The notes under the pieces: model-generated
The model's input: the letters and a program-made list of their open reading frames with translations, nothing else
Databases searched by the model: none
Told to the model about the DNA's origin: nothing
Assembly (NCBI GenBank): GCA_028687425.1
Contig: JAQUAD010000017.1
Span: 1-45,395, forward strand
From: Sideroxydans sp.
GTDB lineage: Bacteria; Pseudomonadota; Gammaproteobacteria; Burkholderiales; Gallionellaceae
Reading direction: 5' to 3'
Length of the DNA: 45,395 nt
Shown: positions 1 through 7,829 of the stretch, piece by piece
How the letters are laid out: each line of letters opens with the position of its first letter
Numbering within the stretch: the stretch's first letter is position 1
Program-made: the position numbers and the translations under genes

Positions 1-572
1 TGTCGCGGGTGACGCAGTGTGACTTTATCTCCACCCCTTTGGCCGAAGCGCATCGCCAGGCATTCATGGCGTTTGAGGATGGCAAGGCTGCCAAGGCCAC
101 GCTGGGCTTCCACTGGGCGCGCATGATAGAGATGCTGCATGCTGCAGAGCTGATACGCGACATCCTGCATGACCCGGACTTACAAGGGACGGACCTGGTC
201 AACATCGGAGAACGACAGGAACGCGGGGTCGGCGTCATCGAAGCGCCGCGCGGCACATTGATCCATCATTACCGTGTGGACGAGAACGACCAGATCGTGC
301 GCTGCAACCTGATCGTCTCCACGACGCATAACAATCAGGCGATGAACGAGTCCATACGTCAGGTGGCACGACAATATATAGACGGCAAGAAGCTCACCGA
401 AGGCTTGCTCAACCATATCGAGGTTGCCATCCGCGCTTTCGATCCCTGCCTGTCTTGCGCGACCCATGCCTTGGGCAAAATGCCGCTGGAAGTGGAGTTG
501 CTGAATGCCGAGGGTGAGCAGATCGACAAGTTGTCACGCGGTTCAGACGGCGTCTGCGCAACACTGGTGTGA
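1..572 (+). CDS. hoxH: NiFe-hydrogenase large subunit, C-terminal part (HoxH-like, group 3)
   Basis: This is the 3' end of a NiFe-hydrogenase large subunit; the frame is open to the left window edge, so the 5' part lies outside. The key signature is DPCLSCATH, residues 145-153 counted from a GTG at position 9. Its two cysteines are the C-terminal pair that binds the Ni-Fe centre. A 34-residue tail follows the His; in this family such a tail is removed by a dedicated endopeptidase after metal insertion, and the next gene encodes one. The wording of the motif and tail resembles cytoplasmic group 3 enzymes, most likely the NAD-linked HoxH type. Group 3b cannot be excluded without the missing small-subunit and diaphorase genes. 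Confidence 0.8.
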   Translation, partial: SRVTQCDFISTPLAEAHRQAFMAFEDGKAAKATLGFHWARMIEMLHAAELIRDILHDPDLQGTDLVNIGERQERGVGVIEAPRGTLIHHYRVDENDQIVRCNLIVSTTHNNQAMNESIRQVARQYIDGKKLTEGLLNHIEVAIRAFDPCLSCATHALGKMPLEVELLNAEGEQIDKLSRGSDGVCATLV

Positions 573-1036
573 TGGTCGCGCCTGTCCTGCTCTTCGCTGT
601 CGGCAATGAATCGCGCGGGGACGATGCGCTGGGGCCTTTGTTGTTGAGGCACATCCAGCAAGGTGCGCCAGATACAGTGGAATGTCTGGAGGACTTTCAG
701 TTGCAGGTGGAGCATGCGGCAGATCTGCTCGGGCGTAGTCAGGTCGTGTTCCTGGATGCGGATGTCTCATGCGAGCCGCCTTTCCATTTTTCAGAAATAA
801 AGGCAGCACACGACCACAGTTATTCCAGCCATGCGCAATCGCCTGCCGCGCTGTTGCATACCTTCCAACAGGTCTATGAAGAGAAGCTGCCGCAATGCCA
901 TGTGCTGGGCATCCGTGGCTATGGTTTCGAACTGGGTGACGGGCTGAGTCCAGAAGCATCGGACAATCTGGAGCAAGCCGCTGCATTTTTGAGTGACTGG
1001 CTGGCGCGTAGCCTTGAATCTCTGGAGGTGTGCTGA
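572..1036 (+). CDS. hoxW: Hydrogenase maturation endopeptidase (HoxW/HyaD family)
   Basis: Predicted Ni-dependent protease that clips the C-terminal tail of the preceding large subunit after the Ni-Fe site is built. The N-terminus has the family motif around GNESRGDDALG, with the metal-binding Asp; a second acidic metal ligand probably lies in FLDAD and a His in the SYSSHAQSP stretch. At 154 residues it is of normal length. ATG at 572 is chosen over the GTG at 569 because it overlaps the hoxH stop (TGATG), typical of translational coupling. The SSHAQSPAALL segment resembles HoxW proteins serving bidirectional hydrogenases, which supports the group 3 assignment upstream. It ends by overlapping hypA. 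Confidence 0.85.
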   Translation: MVAPVLLFAVGNESRGDDALGPLLLRHIQQGAPDTVECLEDFQLQVEHAADLLGRSQVVFLDADVSCEPPFHFSEIKAAHDHSYSSHAQSPAALLHTFQQVYEEKLPQCHVLGIRGYGFELGDGLSPEASDNLEQAAAFLSDWLARSLESLEVC

Positions 1037-1377
1037 TGCACGAGATGTCATTGGCGCAGAGCGTGCGCGAGATCATAGAGCAGGCGGCGTTGGAGCAGGG
1101 ATTCTCGCGAGTAAAGACGGTGTGGCTGGAGATCGGTCGCTTGTCGTGCGTGGAGCAGGAGGCGATGCGTTTCTGCTTCACTGCAGCAATGCAAGGCAGT
1201 GTCGCCGAAGCCGCGCGACTGGAGATCATCGACACGCCGGGTAGGGGACTGTGCCGGAAATGCGGCCATGAGGCCGAGATCGAGAATGTGTATGACGCGT
1301 GTCCGCGATGCGGTAATTACGGTTTGCAGCTGGTCGCCGGCGATGCGATGCGCGTGAAAGAGCTGGAGGTGGCGTGA
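1036..1377 (+). CDS. hypA: Hydrogenase nickel-insertion protein HypA
   Basis: A 113-residue nickel metallochaperone acting with HypB to deliver Ni to the hydrogenase large subunit. It begins MHEMS, where His2 and the N-terminus form the Ni site in the family. It carries the structural zinc site as two pairs, CRKC and CPRC, in the C-terminal half. ATG at 1036 overlaps the hoxW stop and is preceded by a GGAGG ribosome-binding site at about 1024-1028. The GTG six bases upstream would displace the essential His2, so it is rejected. The 3' end overlaps hypB. Confidence 0.95.
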   Translation: MHEMSLAQSVREIIEQAALEQGFSRVKTVWLEIGRLSCVEQEAMRFCFTAAMQGSVAEAARLEIIDTPGRGLCRKCGHEAEIENVYDACPRCGNYGLQLVAGDAMRVKELEVA

Positions 1378-2159
1378 TGTGTCTGACGTGCGGATGTGGT
1401 TCGGATGAGGTGCTGATACGCGGCAGGAAGCCGTTGAACAAACCGAAGGCGCCGGTCAGTTTCAAGTTGCATCGTGTGGAAGCCAAGGTCGCTGAAGACA
1501 GCCAGCGCATCGTGAAGCTGGAGCAGGACATCCTGCACAAGAACGATCAGCATGCGCAGGCTAATCGCGATTATTTCGCACGGCACGGCGTTCTTGCGTT
1601 GAACCTGGTTTCCAGTCCCGGTTCCGGCAAGACCACCTTGCTGGTGCGCACGTTGCAGACGCTGACAGGGCGTTATCCCTTGGCCGTCATCGAAGGCGAC
1701 CAGCAGACCGAGCAGGACGCAGACCGTATCCGTGCGACCGGCGTGTCAGCCGTGCAGATCAATACCGGCAAGGGCTGTCATCTGGATGCGCAGATGGTGG
1801 AGCGCGCCTTGGCGGAACTGCCATGCCCGGATGGCGGCATGCTGTTCATCGAGAACGTGGGCAATCTGGTGTGTCCGGCCGGTTTCGATCTGGGGGAGTT
1901 CGCCAAGGTGGTGGTGCTGTCGGTGACCGAAGGCGAGGACAAACCGCTCAAATATCCCGACATGTTCCGCGCCGCAGAGCTGATGCTGCTCAACAAGTGC
2001 GACCTGTTGCCGTATCTCAGTTTCGATGTGGAACAAGCTGAAGCCTATGCACGCCGCGTCAATCCGGACATCCGCATCATCCGTCTGTCCGCGGTCAGTG
2101 GCGAGGGGATGGATGAGTGGACCTCATGGCTGGAAGCGCAACGCCCGCAAGCGAGCTAA
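1377..2159 (+). CDS. hypB: Hydrogenase nickel-insertion GTPase HypB
   Basis: SIMIBI-class GTPase of 260 residues that drives Ni transfer to the hydrogenase large subunit. It starts MCLTCGC, the N-terminal high-affinity Ni motif seen in a subset of HypB proteins, and has no His-rich stretch after it. The P-loop SSPGSGKTT is at 79-87, the metal-binding Cys-His lies in NTGKGCHLD, and the guanine-specificity motif NKCD occurs near residue 204. ATG at 1377 overlaps the hypA stop with a GGAGG site upstream. The gene ends only two bases from the converging pat-like gene, with no visible terminator between. hypC, D, E and F are not in the window. Confidence 0.95.
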   Translation: MCLTCGCGSDEVLIRGRKPLNKPKAPVSFKLHRVEAKVAEDSQRIVKLEQDILHKNDQHAQANRDYFARHGVLALNLVSSPGSGKTTLLVRTLQTLTGRYPLAVIEGDQQTEQDADRIRATGVSAVQINTGKGCHLDAQMVERALAELPCPDGGMLFIENVGNLVCPAGFDLGEFAKVVVLSVTEGEDKPLKYPDMFRAAELMLLNKCDLLPYLSFDVEQAEAYARRVNPDIRIIRLSAVSGEGMDEWTSWLEAQRPQAS

Positions 2160-2161
2160 AT

Positions 2162-4840
2162 TTATAGCCGCTTGCTGACCTTCATGATGCCGGGATCTTC
2201 GCTGCTCGGCTTGGCGGTGAAACCCAGCCGGCTCATTAGTTTGAGCATGTTGTGGTTGTGACTCAGCACCTCACCTTCGATGGTCGCCAGACCGATGGAG
2301 CGTGCCGCTTCCATCAATGACACCAGCAGCTTCTGTCCCAGTCCCTTGCCTGTCACCTTGTCGGCAACCACCAGCGCGAACTCGCAAGTTTCGCCATCCG
2401 GATTGATGGAGTAGCGTGCCACGCCCAATTCGGTCTCGGGCTCTTCTTCGCTGCTGACGGCAACCAGCGCCATCTCGCGGCTGTAATCGATCTGGGTGAG
2501 GCGCGCGAGCATCTCTTCCGTCAGTTCCTGCACGCTGTTCATGAAGCGGAAGTATTTGGACTCTTCCGACAGGTCGTGCACGAATCGTTTTACCAGTTCG
2601 GCATCTTCGGGGCGTATCGGGCGGATCACGATGTCGGTCCCGTCGGCCAGTTGCCACTGTGTCACCAGATGGGTGGGATATGGGTAGATGGCCATGTGGG
2701 CATAGCGGTCCGAACTGGGCTGGCGATATTCCACGACCACGCGTGCGTCGGCGGCGAGTGCGCCGTTCTCGTCCAGGATCAGTGGATTGATGTCCATCTC
2801 CTTGAGCAGCGGTAGTTCGCACACCATTTCCGAGACGCGCAGCAATACATCTTCCAGTGCTTCGATGTTGGCCGGTTGCAGATTGCGGAATGCGCACAGC
2901 ATCTTCGAGATGCGCGTTTCCTGTATCAGTTCTTTGACCAGGAAGCGGTTCAGCGGCGGCAGGGCGACAGCGCGGTCGCCCATGATCTCGACCGCCGTGC
3001 CGCCTGCGCCGAAAGTGATGACAGGCCCGAACACCGGGTCGCTGGTCACGCCTATCATCAGCTCGCGCCCGTTGGGTTTGACGATCATCGGTTCGATGGA
3101 GATGCCGTCCACTGTCGCATTCGGGCGGTTCAGTTTCACATTGTCGATGATGTGCTGGTAAGCCGCACGTACCTCATGCGCATTGCGCAGGTTGAGCATG
3201 ACGCCGCCGGCATCGCTCTTGTGCGAGATGTCCGGCGAGTTGACCTTCATCGCTACCGGATAGCCGAGCTGCTGGGCGATGAGCAGCGCCTCATTGCCGG
3301 TGTGGGCAACCATGGTGCGGGCGACCGGTATATGGAAGGCGGACAGCAATGCCTTGGATTCCATCTCGCTCAATACCTTGCGACGTTCCTGCATCGCACC
3401 CTCAATGATCAGACGCGCACTCTCCACATCCGGCTCGATATGATGCGAGAACGGCCCGGGCATCTGCATCAGCAGCTTCTGGTTGCGGTAGTAAGCGGAT
3501 AGGTGCGAGAACACTTCAACCGCAGGTTCGGGCGTGCGGAAGTGGGGACGATGCGCTTTAGTGAACGCCTTGCGGGATTCACCCACCTGCATTTCGCCCA
3601 TCCAGCAGGTCAGCAGCGGTTTGCTGTGGCTGTTGCCCAGTTCGATCAAGGCTTCGGCTGATTCCAGCGGTTTGGTCATCGCCTGCGGCGTGAGGATGGC
3701 CAGCACGCCGTCCACGTTTTCGTCCTCCAGGCAGGCTTTCACGGCATGATGATAACGATCCGCCTGCGCATCGCCGATGATGTCCACCGGGTTGCTGTGC
3801 GGCCAGTTGGCAGGCAGATGCTGGTTCAGGTACTCGATGGTGCTGTCGGACAGCTCGGCGATGTTGAGGCCAAGGTCGACTGCGCGATCGGTCGCCATCA
3901 CGCCCGGCCCACCGCCGTTGGTGACGATGGCCAGCCGGTTGCCGACCGGTTTGAAGCCGCAGGAAAGCGCACGCGCTGCGGTGAACAGCTGGGTGACGGT
4001 CTGCACGCGCACCACGCCGACGCGACTCACCGCCGCATCGAACACATCGTCCGCACCGACCAGGGAGGCGGTATGCGACATGGCGGCTTTGGAGCCGGCG
4101 GCATGGCGACCGACCTTGACCAGGATCACCGGTTTGATGCGGGCGGCGGCGCGCAGCGCGCTCATAAAGGTGCGCGCATCGCGGATGCCTTCGATGTACA
4201 TCAGGATGCTGTGGGTCTTGGCGTCGGACACCAGGAAATCGAGGATTTCGCCGAAGTCGACATCCGTTGAAGAGCCCATGGAAACAACGCTGGAAAATCC
4301 CACATCGTTGCTTTGCGCCCAGTCCAGAATGGCAGTGCACAGCGCACCGGACTGTGAGACAAAGGCGATATTGCCGGTATTGGCTGCACCTTTGTTGAAA
4401 GTGGCATTCAGGCCGAGAGAGGGGCGCATGATGCCCAGACAGTTGGGGCCGATCAGGCGGATGTCATAGCGCCGGGCATTTTCCAGCAGCTGCTTTTCCA
4501 GGGCGATGCCTTCATGACCGGTTTCGCCAAACCCCGCCGTGATGATGACAGCAGCCTTGACGCCGTGGATGCCGCATTCTTCGATGATGCCGGGGACTGT
4601 TTGGGGAGGTGTCGCGATCACGACCAGATCCACCGGCTTGCCGATGCTGGCGATGGAAGGGAAGGCGCGCTGTCCCTGTATCTGCTCACTCTTGGCATTG
4701 ATCGGATATAGCTCGCCCTTGAATCCGCCCTCCAGCATGTTCTGAAAGACGATCTGGCCGACTGAATCGGGGCGCTCACTGGCGCCGATCACGGCGACGG
4801 ACTTGGGGGCGAACAGCGGGTTGAGGTAATGCTGGCTCAT
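2162..4840 (-). CDS. Fused NDP-forming acyl-CoA synthetase/GNAT acetyltransferase (Pat/PatZ type)
   Basis: 892 residues. The N-terminal CoA-binding domain (about 10-135, with AVIGASERPDSVG) is followed by a succinyl-CoA-ligase-like domain containing SHTASLVGADDVFDAA. An ATP-grasp domain covers roughly 480-710, and a GNAT domain (about 730-892) carries the acetyl-CoA loop near VTGKGLGQKLL. This order matches enterobacterial Pat/PatZ, which acetylates lysines of acetyl-CoA synthetase and other enzymes. In that family the ligase part is often regulatory rather than catalytic, and which applies here cannot be judged by eye. It is divergent from a HDAC-family deacetylase across 85 bp, which fits a role in reversible acetylation. 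An actual ADP-forming acetyl-CoA synthetase is the alternative. Confidence 0.85.
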   Translation of the reverse strand: MSQHYLNPLFAPKSVAVIGASERPDSVGQIVFQNMLEGGFKGELYPINAKSEQIQGQRAFPSIASIGKPVDLVVIATPPQTVPGIIEECGIHGVKAAVIITAGFGETGHEGIALEKQLLENARRYDIRLIGPNCLGIMRPSLGLNATFNKGAANTGNIAFVSQSGALCTAILDWAQSNDVGFSSVVSMGSSTDVDFGEILDFLVSDAKTHSILMYIEGIRDARTFMSALRAAARIKPVILVKVGRHAAGSKAAMSHTASLVGADDVFDAAVSRVGVVRVQTVTQLFTAARALSCGFKPVGNRLAIVTNGGGPGVMATDRAVDLGLNIAELSDSTIEYLNQHLPANWPHSNPVDIIGDAQADRYHHAVKACLEDENVDGVLAILTPQAMTKPLESAEALIELGNSHSKPLLTCWMGEMQVGESRKAFTKAHRPHFRTPEPAVEVFSHLSAYYRNQKLLMQMPGPFSHHIEPDVESARLIIEGAMQERRKVLSEMESKALLSAFHIPVARTMVAHTGNEALLIAQQLGYPVAMKVNSPDISHKSDAGGVMLNLRNAHEVRAAYQHIIDNVKLNRPNATVDGISIEPMIVKPNGRELMIGVTSDPVFGPVITFGAGGTAVEIMGDRAVALPPLNRFLVKELIQETRISKMLCAFRNLQPANIEALEDVLLRVSEMVCELPLLKEMDINPLILDENGALAADARVVVEYRQPSSDRYAHMAIYPYPTHLVTQWQLADGTDIVIRPIRPEDAELVKRFVHDLSEESKYFRFMNSVQELTEEMLARLTQIDYSREMALVAVSSEEEPETELGVARYSINPDGETCEFALVVADKVTGKGLGQKLLVSLMEAARSIGLATIEGEVLSHNHNMLKLMSRLGFTAKPSSEDPGIMKVSKRL

Positions 4841-4858
4841 GATGGCGGTCGAGGTGGG

Positions 4859-4887
4859 TTGGAGGTATATCTGGCGAGCGTTATGAT
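4859..4887 (+). promoter_or_regulatory. Candidate sigma70 promoter for the HDAC-family gene
   Basis: TTGGAG at 4859-4864 and TATGAT at 4882-4887 are separated by 17 bp, 39 bp before the GTG start of the deacetylase gene. The -10 is a 5/6 match and the -35 only 3/6, so this is a weak-consensus call. The pat-type gene starts on the other strand at 4840, so the short gap must hold promoters for both directions. Confidence 0.4.
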
Positions 4888-4925
4888 AGCACCGACATTT
4901 ACGCGATACACGACTGGAGATCGAT

Positions 4926-5849
4926 GTGCAGACCGCTTATATCAGCCATCCTTTGTGCCTTAAGCACGACATGGGGGGGCATCATCCGGAATGCCCGGCA
5001 CGCCTGCACGCCATCGAGGATCAGCTGATCGCTTCCGGACTATACAGTTACCTGCAACATCACGACGCCCCGGAAGTTACGCGCGAACAATTGCTGCGCG
5101 TGCATGATGCGGCATATATCGATTCGATCATTGCGGCAGCGCCGACGGACGGCATCATTTCACTCGATGGTGACACCTTGATGAACCCTTATACCTATCC
5201 TGCAGCGCTGCGTGCTGCCGGGGCGGTGGTGATGGCGGTCGATCTGGTGATGGCGGGCAAGGTCGAGAATGCTTTCTGCAATGTGCGGCCACCTGGGCAT
5301 CACGCGGAAAGAGGCGAGGCGATGGGGTTCTGCATCTTCAATAATGTTGCAGTCGGTGCGGCCCACGCGCTGGCAGCGCACGGCCTGGCGCGCGTGGCCA
5401 TTGTCGATTTCGATGTCCATCACGGCAATGGCACAGAAGATATCTTCAGGGACGAGCCTCGTGTCATGTTGTGTTCGACCTTCCAGCACCCGTTCTATCC
5501 CTACAGTGGTGCCGAAACACAGTTGCCGCATATCGTGAACGTGCCACTAGCGGCGGGTACGGATGGGGCGGGGTTTAGACGTGCGGTGACGGAAGGCTGG
5601 TTGCCAGTTTTGGAGGCGTTCGAGCCGGAGTTGATATTTGTCTCGGCTGGATTCGACGCGCACCGTGAGGATGATATGTCTTCCATCGGGCTGGTGGAGG
5701 CTGATTACATTTGGGTGACTGAGCAGATCAAACGTGTCGCTGCGCATCATGCGAAAGCGCGCATCGTATCTGTACTGGAAGGTGGATATGAGTTGCATGC
5801 GCTTGGGCGTAGCGCAACCGCGCATATCAAGGTGTTGAGTGGCCTGTAA
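4926..5849 (+). CDS. HDAC-family deacetylase (class II/acetoin-utilisation type)
   Basis: Zn-dependent deacetylase of the arginase/HDAC fold, 307 residues. Visible family motifs in order are HHPECPARL (substrate rim), RPPGHHAER (the catalytic His pair), GFCIFNNVA, DFDVHHGNGT (Asp and His zinc ligands), SAGFDAHREDD (second Asp ligand) and VLEGGY. All catalytic residues seem intact. The start is GTG at 4926 with TGGAG about 8 bases upstream; the ATG two bases earlier is out of frame. Bacterial relatives act on acetylated proteins, acetylpolyamines or acetoin-related substrates, so the substrate is not fixed by sequence. The divergent Pat-type acetyltransferase suggests acetyl-lysine removal. 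Confidence 0.9.
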   Translation: MQTAYISHPLCLKHDMGGHHPECPARLHAIEDQLIASGLYSYLQHHDAPEVTREQLLRVHDAAYIDSIIAAAPTDGIISLDGDTLMNPYTYPAALRAAGAVVMAVDLVMAGKVENAFCNVRPPGHHAERGEAMGFCIFNNVAVGAAHALAAHGLARVAIVDFDVHHGNGTEDIFRDEPRVMLCSTFQHPFYPYSGAETQLPHIVNVPLAAGTDGAGFRRAVTEGWLPVLEAFEPELIFVSAGFDAHREDDMSSIGLVEADYIWVTEQIKRVAAHHAKARIVSVLEGGYELHALGRSATAHIKVLSGL

Positions 5850-5853
5850 ATAA

Positions 5854-5880
5854 AAAGACCGGCTGTTCAGGCCGGTCTTT
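5854..5880. terminator. Bidirectional intrinsic terminator between HDAC gene and dksA
   Basis: A perfect 10-bp stem, AAAGACCGGC pairing with GCCGGTCTTT around a 7-base loop. It begins five bases after the HDAC-gene stop. The A-run on the left and T-run on the right make it usable from both strands, fitting its position between convergent genes. Confidence 0.9.
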
Positions 5881-5896
5881 CATTTGCAGCCATAAC

Positions 5897-6319
5897 TTAC
5901 TTGGCTACTTGTTTTTCGCGAATCTCGTCCAGTGTCTTGCAATCGATGCAAAGGGTTGCGGTTGGACGTGCTTCCAATCGGTTCAATCCGATCTCTACGC
6001 CGCAATTATCGCAATATCCATAGTCGCCCGAATCGATACGCGCCAGCATCTTGTCGATGTTCTTGATCAATTTTCTTTCGCGGTCACGACTACGCAATTC
6101 CAGGCTCATGTCGGATTCCTGTGTTGCGCGATCATTGGGGTCGGCAAATACGGTCGCCTCGTCCTGCATGGTATGCACGGTGCGGTCAATATCCTGGCTC
6201 AGTTCGAGCTTCAGGCCAGCCAACACAGAGCGGAAATGCTCCAGCTGTTTGGCGCTCATGTAAGCCTCGCCCTTTTTGGGTTTGTACGGGGCGGTGTTCT
6301 TATTCGCTTGTACTGGCAT
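5897..6319 (-). CDS. dksA: RNA polymerase-binding transcription factor DksA
   Basis: A 140-residue DksA, which with ppGpp resets RNA polymerase at stable-RNA and amino-acid promoters through its secondary channel. The coiled-coil tip has the functional acidic residues in FADPNDRATQE. The C-terminal zinc finger is CDNC with CIDC 17 residues later. The frame stays open 23 codons upstream, but ATG at 6319 is preferred: it gives MPVQANKN, has a GGAG site about 10 bases upstream, and gives a length close to the E. coli protein. It is convergent with the HDAC gene across the terminator. Confidence 0.95.
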   Translation of the reverse strand: MPVQANKNTAPYKPKKGEAYMSAKQLEHFRSVLAGLKLELSQDIDRTVHTMQDEATVFADPNDRATQESDMSLELRSRDRERKLIKNIDKMLARIDSGDYGYCDNCGVEIGLNRLEARPTATLCIDCKTLDEIREKQVAK

Positions 6320-6359
6320 TGCGTGTATCTCCAAGTTGGGCTGAAATTTCAAGCGCGCT

Positions 6360-6388
6360 TTAATAACAGAAAGCGTATGGGCTCGCAA
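6360..6388 (-). promoter_or_regulatory. Candidate promoter of dksA
   Basis: On the minus strand TTGCGA (6388-6383) and TATTAA (6365-6360) are 17 bp apart, about 40 bp before the dksA start and downstream of maf. Each hexamer matches the sigma70 consensus at only 4 of 6 positions, so the call rests mainly on spacing and position. Confidence 0.35.
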
Positions 6389-6411
6389 TGAAAAAATTCT
6401 GCCATGTTGCT

Positions 6412-6996
6412 TCAGATTATCTTAATGCCTTGTTTTTCAAGCATGTTGATCAATGCGATCAGCGGCAAGCCGATCAAGGCGTTGGGGTCGTTCCCTTCGA
6501 TGCGTTGGATCAGCGCGATACCCAGCCCCTCGGATTTCGCGCTACCGGCGCAATGATAAGGCTGTTCTTTAAGCAGATAGTTCTCGATCTGCTGGTCATC
6601 GACATTCCGGAAGGTGACCCGCGTTTCGACGACCTCAGTCTGTATATTGCCTGTACGGGCATTGAGCAAGCTCAATGCTGTGTAAAAGGTAACCGTCTTG
6701 CCGCGCATGGAACGGAGCTGGCGCACGGCATTGTCATGGGTCAAGGGTTTGCCGAGCTGCTCGTTATCCAGCAGGGCGACCTGGTCGGAGCCTATGATCA
6801 AGGCATCAGGATGGCGCGCGCTGACAGCTTCCGCTTTCAGGCGGGACAGTCGATATGAGGTTTGCTTCGCATCCTCGCCCGGAAGCGGCGTTTCGTCGAC
6901 GTCGGGCGAGTCGGTCAGGAATGGGATTTGCAGAACTGACAGCAGCTGACTCCTATATATAGAAGTCGAAGCCAAAACAAGTGACTGGGAATTCAA
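6412..6996 (-). CDS. maf: Maf-family nucleotide pyrophosphatase (YceF-like)
   Basis: A 194-residue Maf protein that hydrolyses non-canonical or modified NTPs to monophosphates; the YceF subgroup prefers 7-methyl-GTP. Motifs are LASTSIYR at the N-terminus, IGSDQV (catalytic Asp) in the middle and GSAKSEGLGI near the C-terminus, where the residues separate YceF from the dTTP/UTP-type YhdE. The start is TTG at 6996, supported by AAGGA seven bases upstream and by the family start just before SLVLAST. It is divergent from yceD, the usual E. coli-like neighbourhood (yceF-yceD-rpmF-plsX). Confidence 0.9.
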   Translation of the reverse strand: MNSQSLVLASTSIYRSQLLSVLQIPFLTDSPDVDETPLPGEDAKQTSYRLSRLKAEAVSARHPDALIIGSDQVALLDNEQLGKPLTHDNAVRQLRSMRGKTVTFYTALSLLNARTGNIQTEVVETRVTFRNVDDQQIENYLLKEQPYHCAGSAKSEGLGIALIQRIEGNDPNALIGLPLIALINMLEKQGIKII

Positions 6997-7017
6997 GATG
7001 TTCCTTGCGCGGTGTCT

Positions 7018-7046
7018 TTGACAGGGGAGGGGGGAATATATATCAT
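7018..7046 (+). promoter_or_regulatory. Near-consensus sigma70 promoter of the yceD-rpmF-plsX-fab operon
   Basis: TTGACA at 7018-7023 (perfect -35) and TATCAT at 7041-7046 (5/6 -10) are separated by exactly 17 bp. Transcription would start near 7052-7054, only a few bases before the yceD ATG at 7056, so the transcript would be almost leaderless. A G-rich run lies between the hexamers and is not transcribed. This is the strongest promoter seen in the window. Confidence 0.75.
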
Positions 7047-7055
7047 GCGCGCCTC

Positions 7056-7541
7056 ATGTTTGCACGGCCTTTGATCGACAGCACCGAATTCGCCCGTAAC
7101 GGCAAGACTTTGAACGGGGAAATCGCTGTTTCCGAGCTGCCGAGATTGACTGAATTGCTGGCCAATTCCGAGGGTTTGATTCGATATACCGTGCGAGGGA
7201 TGCAAGCGGATGGCAAGTTTTTCCTGCTACTGGATATAAGCGGGATCTGTCATTTACGTTGCCAGCGCTGTCTGGAAGAGATGGATCATCCGCTGGATAT
7301 TGCTTCAAGGCTGCAGTTGCTGGAGGGCGAAGATCTGATGCAGGACGATGCTTCGGATGAGGTCGACGGGATAGAGGCCAGCAAAGAGCTGGATATCCTT
7401 GATCTGATCGAGGAAGAGATTCTGCTCTCTTTGCCTTTTGCCCCCAGGCATGACGAAGGCTCTTGTGAGCTGGCAAGCAACAGTTTTGGGAAGGCTGACG
7501 ATCGATTCGCTGCGTTGGCCCAATTGAAGAATAAATTTTAA
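7056..7541 (+). CDS. yceD: YceD/DUF177 large-rRNA accumulation protein
   Basis: A 161-residue DUF177 protein. In E. coli and plants its relatives are needed for normal 23S rRNA accumulation, consistent with its constant place before rpmF (ribosomal protein L32). Visible features are the [10 protein letters not shown] motif in the middle, the acidic stretch after it, and [12 protein letters not shown] further on. ATG at 7056 is chosen although the frame stays open 25 codons upstream, because [14 protein letters not shown] matches the family start. No good Shine-Dalgarno precedes it, and the promoter would put the transcript 5' end almost at the ATG. Confidence 0.9.
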   Translation: MFARPLIDSTEFARNGKTLNGEIAVSELPRLTELLANSEGLIRYTVRGMQADGKFFLLLDISGICHLRCQRCLEEMDHPLDIASRLQLLEGEDLMQDDASDEVDGIEASKELDILDLIEEEILLSLPFAPRHDEGSCELASNSFGKADDRFAALAQLKNKF

Positions 7542-7567
7542 GTAGGTTTTTTCGAGGAGTAGTAATC

Positions 7568-7747
7568 ATGGCAGTTCAACAAAACAAAAAGACCCCATCC
7601 AAGCGCGGGATGCATCGTTCACACGACTTCCTGACAGCACCTGCACTGGCTATCGAGCCTTCTACAGGCGAACCGCATCTGCGTCACCATATCAGCCCAA
7701 GCGGCTACTATCGTGGCAAGAAGGTCGTCAATACCAAATCCGAATAA
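7568..7747 (+). CDS. rpmF: 50S ribosomal protein L32
   Basis: A short gene of 59 residues beginning [20 protein letters not shown] and containing [17 protein letters not shown], the L32 core. It lacks the CxxC zinc pairs, so it is the C-minus form usual in proteobacteria. The start at 7568 has GAGGAG about 10 bases upstream. It sits 26 bp after yceD and 82 bp before plsX, the classical arrangement linking ribosome and membrane-lipid synthesis. Confidence 0.95.
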   Translation: MAVQQNKKTPSKRGMHRSHDFLTAPALAIEPSTGEPHLRHHISPSGYYRGKKVVNTKSE

Positions 7748-7767
7748 GCGCCTTGTTCAAGTTGTCT

Positions 7768-7794
7768 AGCCATCCCCATATACTGGGGATGGCT
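7768..7794 (+). terminator. Hairpin between rpmF and plsX (possible attenuator)
   Basis: A perfect 10-bp stem, AGCCATCCCC with GGGGATGGCT, around a 7-base loop, 20 bp after the rpmF stop. The T-run (7806-7812) begins only after an 11-base gap, so it is not a canonical terminator. It may be a partial terminator, an RNA-processing site or an mRNA-stabilising hairpin that lets rpmF be expressed above plsX. Confidence 0.5.
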
Positions 7795-7829
7795 TGCGTT
7801 CGACCTTTTTTTGTATTTGGGGGTAACTG

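Noticed and set aside
7768-7812. Canonical rho-independent terminator after rpmF
   Set aside because: The stem is perfect, but the T-run begins only after an 11-base gap, so I list it as a hairpin with possible attenuation rather than a true terminator.
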